From Pelagisphaera sp964404745 (lineage in GTDB: Bacteria; Verrucomicrobiota; Verrucomicrobiia; Opitutales; Opitutaceae), in NCBI GenBank assembly GCA_964404745.1, contig CAYOLG010000001.1, positions 132,415-196,414 of the forward strand: DNA of 64,000 nucleotides. The letters run 5' to 3'. This document shows, piece by piece, positions 35,412 through 43,561 of the stretch. Position 1 is the first letter of the stretch; each line of letters starts with the position of its first letter. Made by a program: the position numbers and the translations under genes. The notes beneath the pieces were generated by a model that had not been told where the DNA came from, made no database searches, and saw nothing but the letters and a program-made list of their open reading frames with translations.

Positions 35412-36613
35412 AAAAGTTTGGCGGTACCTCCGTTGGCGATGTCCAGCGCATTAAGCATGTGGCTGACCTCATCAAAGCCGACGTTGATAAGGGCCATGAA
35501 ATAGTTGTCGTCGTGTCCGCCCGATCGGGCGTAACCAATGAGCTGATCGCTCGAGCCAAGTCCATCAATCCAGATCCGGCTGACCGGGAAATGGACATGC
35601 TTCTCGTTGCCGGTGAGCAGGAAACTATCGCTCTAACCGCCATGGCCTTGCATGCAATTGGGGTGGATGCGGTTTCAATGACGGGGGCTATGGCCGGGAT
35701 TCTAACGGACCCTTCGCATACGAGAGCTCGAATCGTCAGTATGGATTGCCTGCGGTTGGTGGAATGCCTCGAGTCCAAGCAAGTGGTGATAGTCGCTGGT
35801 TTTCAAGGGGTGGATGTTAATGGGCAGATTACGACGTTAGGCAGAGGAGGTTCGGATCTGTCGGCGATTGCCCTGGCTAAAGGAGTTCAGGCCGACCTCT
35901 GCCAAATCTACACCGATGTCGACGGGGTTTACACAGCGGATCCCCGTCTGGTTCCCAAAGCCCGTAAGCTTGCCGAAATCAGCTACGAAGAAATGCTCGA
36001 ATTGGCCAGTCTAGGGACAAAAGTGATGCAGGCCCGTTCGGTTGAATTCTCCAACAAATTTAATGTGCCCTTTGAGGTAAGATCCAGTTTTAATGATATT
36101 CTAGGTACGATTGTGAAAGAAGAAGTTAGCTCCATGGAAGACGTCGTCGTCCGAGGCGTCGCTCTCGACAAGAATCAGGCTAAAGTGACCATAACCAACT
36201 TGCCGGACAAACCCGGGACAGCGGCCACCGTGTTCAGTGGACTGTCTCAAGCAAATGTGGTCGTCGACATGATCGTGCAGAACATAGGCAGAAACGGTGT
36301 CGCGAATATGACCTTTACGGTGCCGCGGGACGACACGACTCGAGCATCCAAGGCGGTGGAAACTATTTTGGAACAGCTTGGGGGCGGGGAAGTTACGCTT
36401 GTTGGGGATATAGCTAAGCTCTCGGTAGTTGGTATTGGCATGCGGAGCCACTCGGGGGTAGCCGAGAAATTGTTCACGGCCTTGGGCGATACTCAAGCGA
36501 ATATCCAGATCATAAGTACGTCGGAAATAAAGATTTCTGTAGTTATCGATGAAAAGGATTCCGATCGAGCTCTACAAGCTGTGCACACGGCGTTCGGTCT
36601 CGATGCCGACTAG
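35396..36613 (+). CDS. lysC: Aspartate kinase
   Basis: Phosphorylates aspartate, the first step to lysine, threonine, methionine and isoleucine. The 405 residues start with GTG and MARIVKKFGGTSVGD, the kinase signature. FTTLGRGGSD-type residues (here ITTLGRGGSDLSA) and YTDVDGVYTADPR follow. Two ACT domains occupy about residues 265-405 (KVTITNLPDKPGTA, LSVVGIGMRSHSG) and predict feedback inhibition. The start inside hom implies translational coupling. Confidence 0.95.
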   Translation: MARIVKKFGGTSVGDVQRIKHVADLIKADVDKGHEIVVVVSARSGVTNELIARAKSINPDPADREMDMLLVAGEQETIALTAMALHAIGVDAVSMTGAMAGILTDPSHTRARIVSMDCLRLVECLESKQVVIVAGFQGVDVNGQITTLGRGGSDLSAIALAKGVQADLCQIYTDVDGVYTADPRLVPKARKLAEISYEEMLELASLGTKVMQARSVEFSNKFNVPFEVRSSFNDILGTIVKEEVSSMEDVVVRGVALDKNQAKVTITNLPDKPGTAATVFSGLSQANVVVDMIVQNIGRNGVANMTFTVPRDDTTRASKAVETILEQLGGGEVTLVGDIAKLSVVGIGMRSHSGVAEKLFTALGDTQANIQIISTSEIKISVVIDEKDSDRALQAVHTAFGLDAD

Positions 36614-36615
36614 AT

Positions 36616-37983
36616 ATGAAATTCTTGAGCTCGAGAGCGGAGACCGAACCGTGCGGTTTTAGCGAGGCGGTCAGGATTGGCTTGGCTCCGGATGGCGGTC
36701 TTTTCGTACCCAGCGAGCTGCCCGACCTTTCTCTGGAAATTCCTTCTTGGGCGGGAGAGCCGTATTCGAAAGTATGCTATAGATTCTTTAGGCATTTCGC
36801 GACCGATATTGATGATAGCGAACTAGAGTCGCTAATCGCCAAAGCGTATTCGACATTTGATGATAAAGGATTGGCGCCGATCATCGATCTGGATGATCGC
36901 ATCAGCGTTCTAGAGCTGTTTCACGGTCCCACGTTAGCGTTCAAGGACTATGCTCTTCAATTGCTGGGCAGGTTCTATGAACGTCAGGTTGCGCTTTCAG
37001 GAGAATCCATAAACGTGTTGGGCGCGACATCGGGGGATACGGGGGCTGCGGCGATCAATGGGCTGATTGGGCGATCGGGAGTAAATATCTTCATCCTCTA
37101 TCCCGATGGACGGATCTCCTCGCTGCAGGAGCGGCAAATGACCTGCACCGGGGAGTCGAACGTTTTCCCGATCGCCGTTGAAGGAAGTTTCGACGATGCT
37201 CAACGGGAGCTTAAGGCGGTATTTGGAGATCGGGCATTCAGCGAGCGGATTAAGTTGTCGGCCGTAAACTCGATTAACTTGGCCCGTATCCTAGCCCAAT
37301 GCGTATACTACATTTACGCGTGGCTGCAAATTAGCGAATCTCTTCGAGAGAGAACCGTATTTGTCGTGCCGACAGGAAATTTCGGAAATGTCCTCGCCGG
37401 TTGGCTGGCCTCGAGAATGGGCATGAAGGTGGCTGGCTTCCGGGTGGCAACGAATCGAAACGATATACTAAATCGGTTTTTCAATACCGGAGAATATTCG
37501 GTCGGTACGGCTAGTCAGAGTTTAGCGCCTTCCATGGATATCCAGGTCGCTTCGAATTTCGAGAGATTCCTGTATTATGTCCTTGGGGAGGATGGAGACC
37601 AGGTTCGCCTAGTGATGGAGGATTTCAAATCGACGGGCGTATTCAAGGCGGACGATCGATCGATAGTCGATAACATGTCGAGTTCGCGAATGACGGACGG
37701 AGAGATTCGAGAAACGATCAGATCGGTGTATCAAAAATATGGTTATGTATGCGACCCACACACTGCGTGCGCCTTCAAGGGTTTAGATGCGTTCGACCAT
37801 TGCGTTGTCCTAGCCACGGCCCATCCCGCCAAGTTTCCTGAAACGGTCCTGGAAGCTACTGGACAAACGGTGATCCATCCGAGCTTGGAAGCCTTGAAAA
37901 GCCGCAAAATCGTCAGATACCCGTTGCATGTAGACGCGAATACGATCAAAGCATTCATAGAATCCAAGCAGAATACCCCGTAA
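36616..37983 (+). CDS. thrC: Threonine synthase
   Basis: PLP enzyme converting phosphohomoserine to threonine. The 455 residues carry the cofactor lysine in HGPTLAFKDYALQ and the phosphate-binding LGATSGDTGAAA. VVPTGNFGNVLAG also lines the PLP site. It begins 3 bases after lysC. No homoserine kinase gene (thrB) is seen in this window, so that step must be encoded elsewhere. Confidence 0.95.
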   Translation: MKFLSSRAETEPCGFSEAVRIGLAPDGGLFVPSELPDLSLEIPSWAGEPYSKVCYRFFRHFATDIDDSELESLIAKAYSTFDDKGLAPIIDLDDRISVLELFHGPTLAFKDYALQLLGRFYERQVALSGESINVLGATSGDTGAAAINGLIGRSGVNIFILYPDGRISSLQERQMTCTGESNVFPIAVEGSFDDAQRELKAVFGDRAFSERIKLSAVNSINLARILAQCVYYIYAWLQISESLRERTVFVVPTGNFGNVLAGWLASRMGMKVAGFRVATNRNDILNRFFNTGEYSVGTASQSLAPSMDIQVASNFERFLYYVLGEDGDQVRLVMEDFKSTGVFKADDRSIVDNMSSSRMTDGEIRETIRSVYQKYGYVCDPHTACAFKGLDAFDHCVVLATAHPAKFPETVLEATGQTVIHPSLEALKSRKIVRYPLHVDANTIKAFIESKQNTP

Positions 37984-37995
37984 AACGTTTTAAAA

Positions 37996-39585
37996 ATGAG
38001 CAAACCGAAGATCCTAGTTTACGACACGACGCTAAGAGATGGCACTCAGGGCGAGGGCATCTCCTTTTCCGTTACCGACAAACTGCGAATAGCGAAAAAA
38101 TTCGACCAGTTTGGAATCGACTATATCGAAGGTGGCTGGCCTGGGTCGAATCCGCGCGACATGGCGTTCTTCGACGAAGCCAAAAAATTGGTGCTCAAGC
38201 ACTCGAAGATTGCCGCTTTCGGATCGACGCGAAGAGGCAACCTAGCGGCTAGTGAAGACCTGCAGTTACAAACCTTGTTGGATGCGGAAACGCCCGTAGT
38301 AACGATTTTCGGCAAAACGTGGCTGCTCCATGTTGAAGAAGTTCTGAGAGTGAAGCCCGAAGAAAATCTGGCCATGATCGAAGACTCGGTCCGATTTCTC
38401 AAAGAAAACGGGAGGGAAGTGGTTTACGATGCCGAGCATTTCTATGATGGATACTCTGACAATGCGGAGTATGCATTGAAAACCCTGGAGGCAGCGGTGA
38501 GGGGAGGAGCAGACTGTTTAGCTCTATGCGATACGAATGGCGGGAAAATGGTCGGAGCGTTGTCGAGGATTACTAGGGACGTTGTCGATAAGTTTCCTGA
38601 AACGCGTATAGGGGTTCATTGTCACAATGACGCTGGGGTTGGTGTAGCTGTCTCATTAGCCGGAATCGAAGCTGGGGCGACGCATGTGCAAGGAACTTTC
38701 AATGGCTATGGCGAGCGTGTCGGCAACGCGAACTTGACGACGATTATCCCAAATTTGGATCTGAAGCTTGGATACAGCATGAACTGCAGCCCGAATCTGG
38801 GCAATTTGCGGAACATCTCTTTATTCTTGTCTGATTTGGCCAATCAGTCGCACGATAAGAAAGCGCCTTATGTAGGTTTGTCGGCGTTTACCCATAAAGG
38901 TGGCGCTCACGCGGATGCGACCAAAAAGGTGGGCTACAGCTATGAGCATATAAAGCCAGAAAAGGTGGGAAACAAGCAACGCGTTCTTGTATCCGATATG
39001 GCAGGACGCAGTAGTTTATTGATGAAGGCTCAAGAGCTGGGAGTAAATATAGATCGAAGTTCTCCTGAAACGAAGGCTATTATCGATAAGCTAAAGGAGC
39101 TTGAGTATAATGGTTACGAATACGAGTCAGCCGATGCATCGCTTCGGTTGCTCCTCGACAAATTCACGGGCAAGCACAAGCCGCATTTCGAATTCGAGGG
39201 TTACCGTGTCATTGTCGAGAAGCGGTCGCCGAATGAACCCACAACCTCAGAAGCGACTATCAAGGTCAATGTGGAAGGCGAGCCTCATTACACGGTTGCG
39301 GAATCAAGCGGGCCGATTGGAGCTTTGGATAGCGCTCTCAGGCTTGCCCTGGCGAAGACCTATCCAAATCTCAAGAATTTGGAGCTCAAGGACTACAAAG
39401 TTCGAATTTTAGCTTCCCAGTCTGGGGCGAATGCGAAGACTCGCGTTCTGATCGAGTCCGCAGATGGCGAAGAGATTTGGGGAACGGTTGGGGCCAGCGA
39501 CAACATTATTGAGGCGAGCTGGCAGGCCATCAGAGACTCAGTTGAGTACAAACTGCTTCGTGATGGTTGTGAATCTGGAGACTGA
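37996..39585 (+). CDS. cimA: Citramalate synthase
   Basis: Condenses pyruvate and acetyl-CoA to citramalate, opening a threonine-independent route to 2-oxobutyrate and isoleucine. The 529 residues match the long CimA form rather than LeuA: YDTTLRDGTQGEGISFSV, GIDYIEGGWPGSNP, the metal-binding HCHNDAGVGVA, and FNGYGERVGNANL. A C-terminal LeuA-type allosteric dimer domain (about residues 395-520) predicts feedback control, probably by isoleucine. It lies 12 bp after thrC, linking both isoleucine precursors in one transcript. Confidence 0.93.
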   Translation: MSKPKILVYDTTLRDGTQGEGISFSVTDKLRIAKKFDQFGIDYIEGGWPGSNPRDMAFFDEAKKLVLKHSKIAAFGSTRRGNLAASEDLQLQTLLDAETPVVTIFGKTWLLHVEEVLRVKPEENLAMIEDSVRFLKENGREVVYDAEHFYDGYSDNAEYALKTLEAAVRGGADCLALCDTNGGKMVGALSRITRDVVDKFPETRIGVHCHNDAGVGVAVSLAGIEAGATHVQGTFNGYGERVGNANLTTIIPNLDLKLGYSMNCSPNLGNLRNISLFLSDLANQSHDKKAPYVGLSAFTHKGGAHADATKKVGYSYEHIKPEKVGNKQRVLVSDMAGRSSLLMKAQELGVNIDRSSPETKAIIDKLKELEYNGYEYESADASLRLLLDKFTGKHKPHFEFEGYRVIVEKRSPNEPTTSEATIKVNVEGEPHYTVAESSGPIGALDSALRLALAKTYPNLKNLELKDYKVRILASQSGANAKTRVLIESADGEEIWGTVGASDNIIEASWQAIRDSVEYKLLRDGCESGD

Positions 39586-39794
39586 TCCTGTCCTCCACGA
39601 AGAATGAACTAATGTCATTGACCGAGGCGAGCAGGCAGTGAGCGATGCCATGGAAGCGGAGCGAGTGGTCGGCAATTGTCCTCTCCTATGCCTTTGAGAA
39701 AAGGCGTGTCTTCATCATTGGCTTTGTTGAAGGACTCTTGAGTTGATTAGGAACGCGTCAAACCAATCCTCAATAGCGAGAAACCTAGCAAGGA

Positions 39795-40571
39795 TCAGAG
39801 CGGTTTTCTGTAGAGATACCCTGAAGGAGCCTCGAAAACTAGATTCTGCCCATACGCCCCTCGAAATACGAGCCCTCGCTCGTTGTCCACGATATCATTC
39901 AATTTAAAGACCCGTCCACCCAGTAGCAGCCTGGAATTAGCGCCAGCGGAACGGAAACCGGATACCTGGAGTTCGTCTACGAAGTCCTGGATTTTGAAAT
40001 CAAATTGAGGTTTTCCCGGGGCGGATTCGACGATTTCCCCCGGTTCTTCCTGGGATTGCGGATTTTGGGCGACCTCCGAATCGGCGTTGGGATTCTCTAC
40101 CGATCCAGAGTCAGCAAGGCCCAGTTCGGCATTGGGGTTTGACTCTTGGTCAAGCAAAGCGCTTTCCATGCTAGCTTGGACGCTTTTGCTCTGGAGATCT
40201 GATCCGGAATCGGGTTTTTCGGCGTTATGGCTATCGACTTGGGCAATAATTTCAGTAACCGGATTGCTGGTCAAGGGGCTGGACGCCAAGGAAGTTTGTT
40301 CGCTGGCTTCCTCGGAGTGAGAGTTGGCAGCCAGCCCAGATAGATAGGCCTTGCTGAAATAGACGAATGCTCCCCCCAGGCCGAGGAGGACAACGCCGGC
40401 GCCAGTTAGTCCGAGAAGGATCGATAAACTAGCATTTTTCTTCTGGCGGGCGGGAGATAGCCCATTGCCCATCGCATTCGAATCGTAAACGGGTGTGTCG
40501 GACGTGGCCTCCCTGAGGTTGAGGCTACGTCGTTGTCGCTCCTTTTTTAGGGCCTGATTTATCAAGCTCAT
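39795..40571 (-). CDS. GspB/ExeB-like single-pass membrane protein
   Basis: A 258-residue bitopic protein. The N-terminus MSLINQALKKERQRR matches the short motif seen in GspB-like partners of ExeA-type ATPases. A membrane helix (about residues 47-70, SILLGLTGAGVVLLGLGGAF) is followed by an acidic, Ser/Asn-rich linker. A C-terminal 70-residue domain (FKIQDFVDELQVSGFR, LLLGGRVFKLNDIV) would lie in the periplasm. It follows the ExeA-like ATPase gene. In Aeromonas, ExeA/ExeB help the secretin assemble in the peptidoglycan, which is the likely role here. Confidence 0.72.
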   Translation of the reverse strand: MSLINQALKKERQRRSLNLREATSDTPVYDSNAMGNGLSPARQKKNASLSILLGLTGAGVVLLGLGGAFVYFSKAYLSGLAANSHSEEASEQTSLASSPLTSNPVTEIIAQVDSHNAEKPDSGSDLQSKSVQASMESALLDQESNPNAELGLADSGSVENPNADSEVAQNPQSQEEPGEIVESAPGKPQFDFKIQDFVDELQVSGFRSAGANSRLLLGGRVFKLNDIVDNERGLVFRGAYGQNLVFEAPSGYLYRKPL

Positions 40572-40699
40572 GGCTGAATCACGTTGTTGTCGCTAGGGAG
40601 GAAATTCTCTCCCCACGTTTACAACGACCCTTCCTTGCCTATGTTTAGGAACACTTGCTCCTCAAATTCAGAATTGGGACCAGACACTCTGCTTCTAGT

Positions 40700-41518
40700 C
40701 TAGCCGAATTCCAGCGACTTGATCTCTTTCAGAGCCGTGCGTACGTCCTTAACTTTCACTACTTCGGAGCTGCGGATATAGGCGGAAAGCAGGGCTTTAT
40801 CGCAGATGTTATTAATGATCCGGGGTACGCCTTTCGCCTTCCAGTGAATCCAGCGAATGGCCCAGCTGGTGAAGAATGGTATGCCTTGTCCGCCTGCCAT
40901 GGCAATCCGGTGATGGATATACTGCTCAACTTGGTACCGATTCAAGGGGACGAGCTCCGTATGGACGAGGATGCGTTGGCGAAGCTGTCGAAGTCGATTC
41001 TCTCCCAATATCTTTTTGAACTCGGGTTGCCCCATCAGAATAATTTGCAAGAGTTTTTGCTTGTCCGTTTCCAAATTCGATAGGAGCCGTAACTGTTCCA
41101 GAAGGTCAAACGTGAGGTTTTGGGCTTCGTCGATAATCAAAAGGATGTCTTTCCCTTTCTGGATTCGGTCGAGAAGAACGTCATTGACCTGCTTGACAAG
41201 TCCGCTTCGGCTCCGGCTTTTGCCTTCCTCGCCAAGTTCGGACAAGATAGTCTTGAGGAGCTGGGTTTCGGTTATTCGAGGATTCAGTATCAAAGCGCTT
41301 TCATACTTCTCCTCATCTATTTCGTTAATGAAATGGCGGCATAGGGTGGTTTTCCCGCAACCAACTTCACCGGTCAACACGATGAATCCTTTCTTTTCCG
41401 CAATGCCGTATTTCAGGTGCTGCAGGGCTTCCTGGTGAGTCGGACTTAGATAGAGGAAATTCGGATCAGGAGTGATGTTGAAGGGCATCTCCTTGAGACC
41501 GTAGAAACTCTGATACAT
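40700..41518 (-). CDS. ExeA/GspA-like (MshM-like) AAA ATPase
   Basis: A 272-residue ATPase starting MYQSFYGLKEMPFNITPDP, the typical opening of the ExeA/MshM family. Walker A is TGEVGCGKTTLC (about residues 47-58) and Walker B is LLIIDEAQNL. Unlike ExeA of Aeromonas it has no C-terminal peptidoglycan-binding part, so it ends after the ATPase and winged-helix region. With the GspB-like gene it forms a pair that probably serves a secretin, possibly the one at 53821. MSHA pilus or type II secretion roles are alternatives. Confidence 0.85.
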   Translation of the reverse strand: MYQSFYGLKEMPFNITPDPNFLYLSPTHQEALQHLKYGIAEKKGFIVLTGEVGCGKTTLCRHFINEIDEEKYESALILNPRITETQLLKTILSELGEEGKSRSRSGLVKQVNDVLLDRIQKGKDILLIIDEAQNLTFDLLEQLRLLSNLETDKQKLLQIILMGQPEFKKILGENRLRQLRQRILVHTELVPLNRYQVEQYIHHRIAMAGGQGIPFFTSWAIRWIHWKAKGVPRIINNICDKALLSAYIRSSEVVKVKDVRTALKEIKSLEFG

Positions 41519-41608
41519 GTGGGTAAATTTTCTTCTAAATTGAGAGGAGGCTGCAATTATATTTTTGCAACCTTGGAATCTTTAAGCGTATTTAGCGATC
41601 GTCTTCGA

Positions 41609-41899
41609 ATGAGGTCGACTCGATTATTGAATGCTGTTTTCCTACTTGCTTTTCTGGTTATAGCCAGTTTTGCGGGCTCTTATGCGCTGGAAAGGTACCG
41701 GAAACTCGAAGTAATGAGGAGTTCTGAGGCCAAAGCGGCGACCCGGCTCCTGCAAATGCAGATCGCCACTAGCAGCAAACGGGTTGCTTTAGCGAGACTC
41801 AACCATGATCCTGAATACGTGGAGCGCTTAATTCGGCAAAAATTGAATTATGCCAAAGCGGGGGAAACTGTTTTCAAGTTCGAATACGACGGGCCGTAG
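41609..41899 (+). CDS. FtsB/DivIC-like septum formation protein
   Basis: A small bitopic protein of about 96 residues from ATG 41609 (MRSTRLLNAVFLLAFLVIAS). A membrane helix is followed by a helical, probably coiled-coil stretch. The FtsB-type ending DPEYVERLIRQKLNYAKAGE then VFKFEYDGP is diagnostic. Division proteins of this type bridge FtsQ and FtsL. A GTG at 41519 would extend the N-terminus by 30 residues into the divergent ATPase promoter and is less likely. Confidence 0.72.
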   Translation: MRSTRLLNAVFLLAFLVIASFAGSYALERYRKLEVMRSSEAKAATRLLQMQIATSSKRVALARLNHDPEYVERLIRQKLNYAKAGETVFKFEYDGP

Positions 41900-41959
41900 G
41901 TAAACCATCAGAGGGTTCCGATCCCTTGTTCTTCTTTTAACGCGAAAGATAGTAATCTT

Positions 41960-43378
41960 ATGGATACGAGGGAGGCATTCAAAAGTAATGGGCAGGGCCA
42001 TGTCTTTGCTTATTGGGATGAACTTGATGAGCATGAGAAATCTTCCTTGCTCGAGCAGGCAAGCGAAATTGATCTCGGCGAGCTGGATGGGCTAGTCTCC
42101 AAGCTGGTCAAGGGTGATTCGGCGGAACCGGAAGTTGATTACAGCGGGTTGAAGCCGGCCCCGTATGTGCCATTGCCGGAAAATTTGGACGAGGATCCGC
42201 AATGGAAATCCGCAAAGGAAGCTGGTGAAGCGGCGCTCAGAAACGGCAGAGTAGCTGCTTTTACAGTGGCCGGTGGTCAAGGTACGCGGCTGGGCTATGA
42301 TGGACCCAAAGGAACGTTTCCAGTGACTCCGATCAAGAAGAAGACGCTTTTTCAGGTTTTCGCGGAGAAGATCCGAGCGACACGGAAACGTTTCGGTTGC
42401 CAGCTCCCTTGGTATATCATGACAAGCCATGCTAACCACGAGGCGACCACTTCTTTTTTCGAAGCGCATAATTATTTCGAATTGGGTGGGGATTCGGTTA
42501 GATTCTTTCGCCAAGGGCGCATGCCGGTGGTGGATTTTGAGGGTCGCATCCTGTTGGAATCGAAAGGGAAGATTGCCATGAGTCCCGACGGGCACGGAGG
42601 GGCCTTGAGAGCTCTCGATCGAAGCGGGGCCCTTGCGGAGATGGAGGGTAAGGGGATTGATTTGCTCAGCTACTTTCAGGTGGATAATCCCCACGTTCAA
42701 GTTGCTGACCCGCGCTTCCTAGGTTTCCATATCCAGTCGGGTTCCGATATGGCGAGCAAGATGCTCCCCAAGGCCTATGAAAAAGAAAAGCTGGGCCATT
42801 TCTGCTTAAATGGGGACCGACTGGAGGTTATAGAATACAGCGATATGCCTGATGCTCTGACTGCTATGCGTGACAAGGACGGAAAATTGCTATTCATAGC
42901 GGGAAGCGTGGCTATACACGTGATATCGGTACCGTTTATCCAAAAAATTGTGTCCGAAGGGGGTCCGATGTCTTTGCCCTTTCATAGAGCGGTAAAGAAA
43001 ATTGCCTCCCTCGATGAGCAGGGAGCGCCTCAGATGCCAGATATGCCTAATGGCGTTAAATTTGAAATGTTCGTTTTCGATGCGTTGCCATTGGCTAGAA
43101 ATTCGGTGATCGTAGAAACGACGAGATTGGGCGATTTTAGCCCGGTCAAAAACGCGACAGGAGTTGATTCCGCAGACAGTTGCCAAAAAGATCAGCAGAG
43201 ATTATTCGCGAGTTGGCTCGCCCACGAAGGGGTGGAATTAGCTCTGGATGATGAGGGCGTTCCGATCAAGAAAATTGAAGTGTCGCCTTTGTATGGATAC
43301 GATCAAGATAGCTTTAGCGATTCCTGGGCTTCTGGGAGGCCGTCGGTGGATTTTTCCCAGGACTCGTATGTAGATTGA
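41960..43378 (+). CDS. UDP-N-acetylglucosamine/UTP-sugar pyrophosphorylase, eukaryotic-like UDPGP family
   Basis: Makes a UDP-sugar from UTP and a hexose 1-phosphate. The 472 residues carry the UDPGP-family loop VAGGQGTRLGYDGPKGTFPV (about residues 104-123), MTSHANHEAT, FFRQGRMPVVD, SPDGHGGAL and FQVDNPHVQVADP. This is the eukaryotic UAP1/AGX family, unlike bacterial GlmU or GalU. Whether the substrate is GlcNAc-1-P or glucose-1-P cannot be settled from the motifs. It follows the FtsB-like gene by 60 bp. Confidence 0.85.
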   Translation: MDTREAFKSNGQGHVFAYWDELDEHEKSSLLEQASEIDLGELDGLVSKLVKGDSAEPEVDYSGLKPAPYVPLPENLDEDPQWKSAKEAGEAALRNGRVAAFTVAGGQGTRLGYDGPKGTFPVTPIKKKTLFQVFAEKIRATRKRFGCQLPWYIMTSHANHEATTSFFEAHNYFELGGDSVRFFRQGRMPVVDFEGRILLESKGKIAMSPDGHGGALRALDRSGALAEMEGKGIDLLSYFQVDNPHVQVADPRFLGFHIQSGSDMASKMLPKAYEKEKLGHFCLNGDRLEVIEYSDMPDALTAMRDKDGKLLFIAGSVAIHVISVPFIQKIVSEGGPMSLPFHRAVKKIASLDEQGAPQMPDMPNGVKFEMFVFDALPLARNSVIVETTRLGDFSPVKNATGVDSADSCQKDQQRLFASWLAHEGVELALDDEGVPIKKIEVSPLYGYDQDSFSDSWASGRPSVDFSQDSYVD

Positions 43379-43472
43379 TCGAATTTTTCCCAGCCGCGCA
43401 GCTAGGGTGGCATCGGCCGAAAAATTTGCGGAGACGCGCTTTTTATTTCTGATTAACGCAAATGGCGTTTTC

Positions 43473-43504
43473 GTTTCTTGCCTCTTCTAGAGGCGGAAAG
43501 AAAC
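43473..43504. repeat. Stem-loop upstream of the PAS/receiver gene
   Basis: Arms GTTTCTT-GCCTC and GAGGC-gga-AAGAAAC form two helices separated by an internal loop, with a 5-nt hairpin loop. It lies between the pyrophosphorylase stop and the next gene (about 60 bp before its ATG), so it may be a leader structure or a weak terminator. Confidence 0.35.
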
Positions 43505-43561
43505 TGAGAGTCGCAAGGTCTACAAGTTGGTAGCGACGAGAGATAGGCCTGCCGATTCTAG

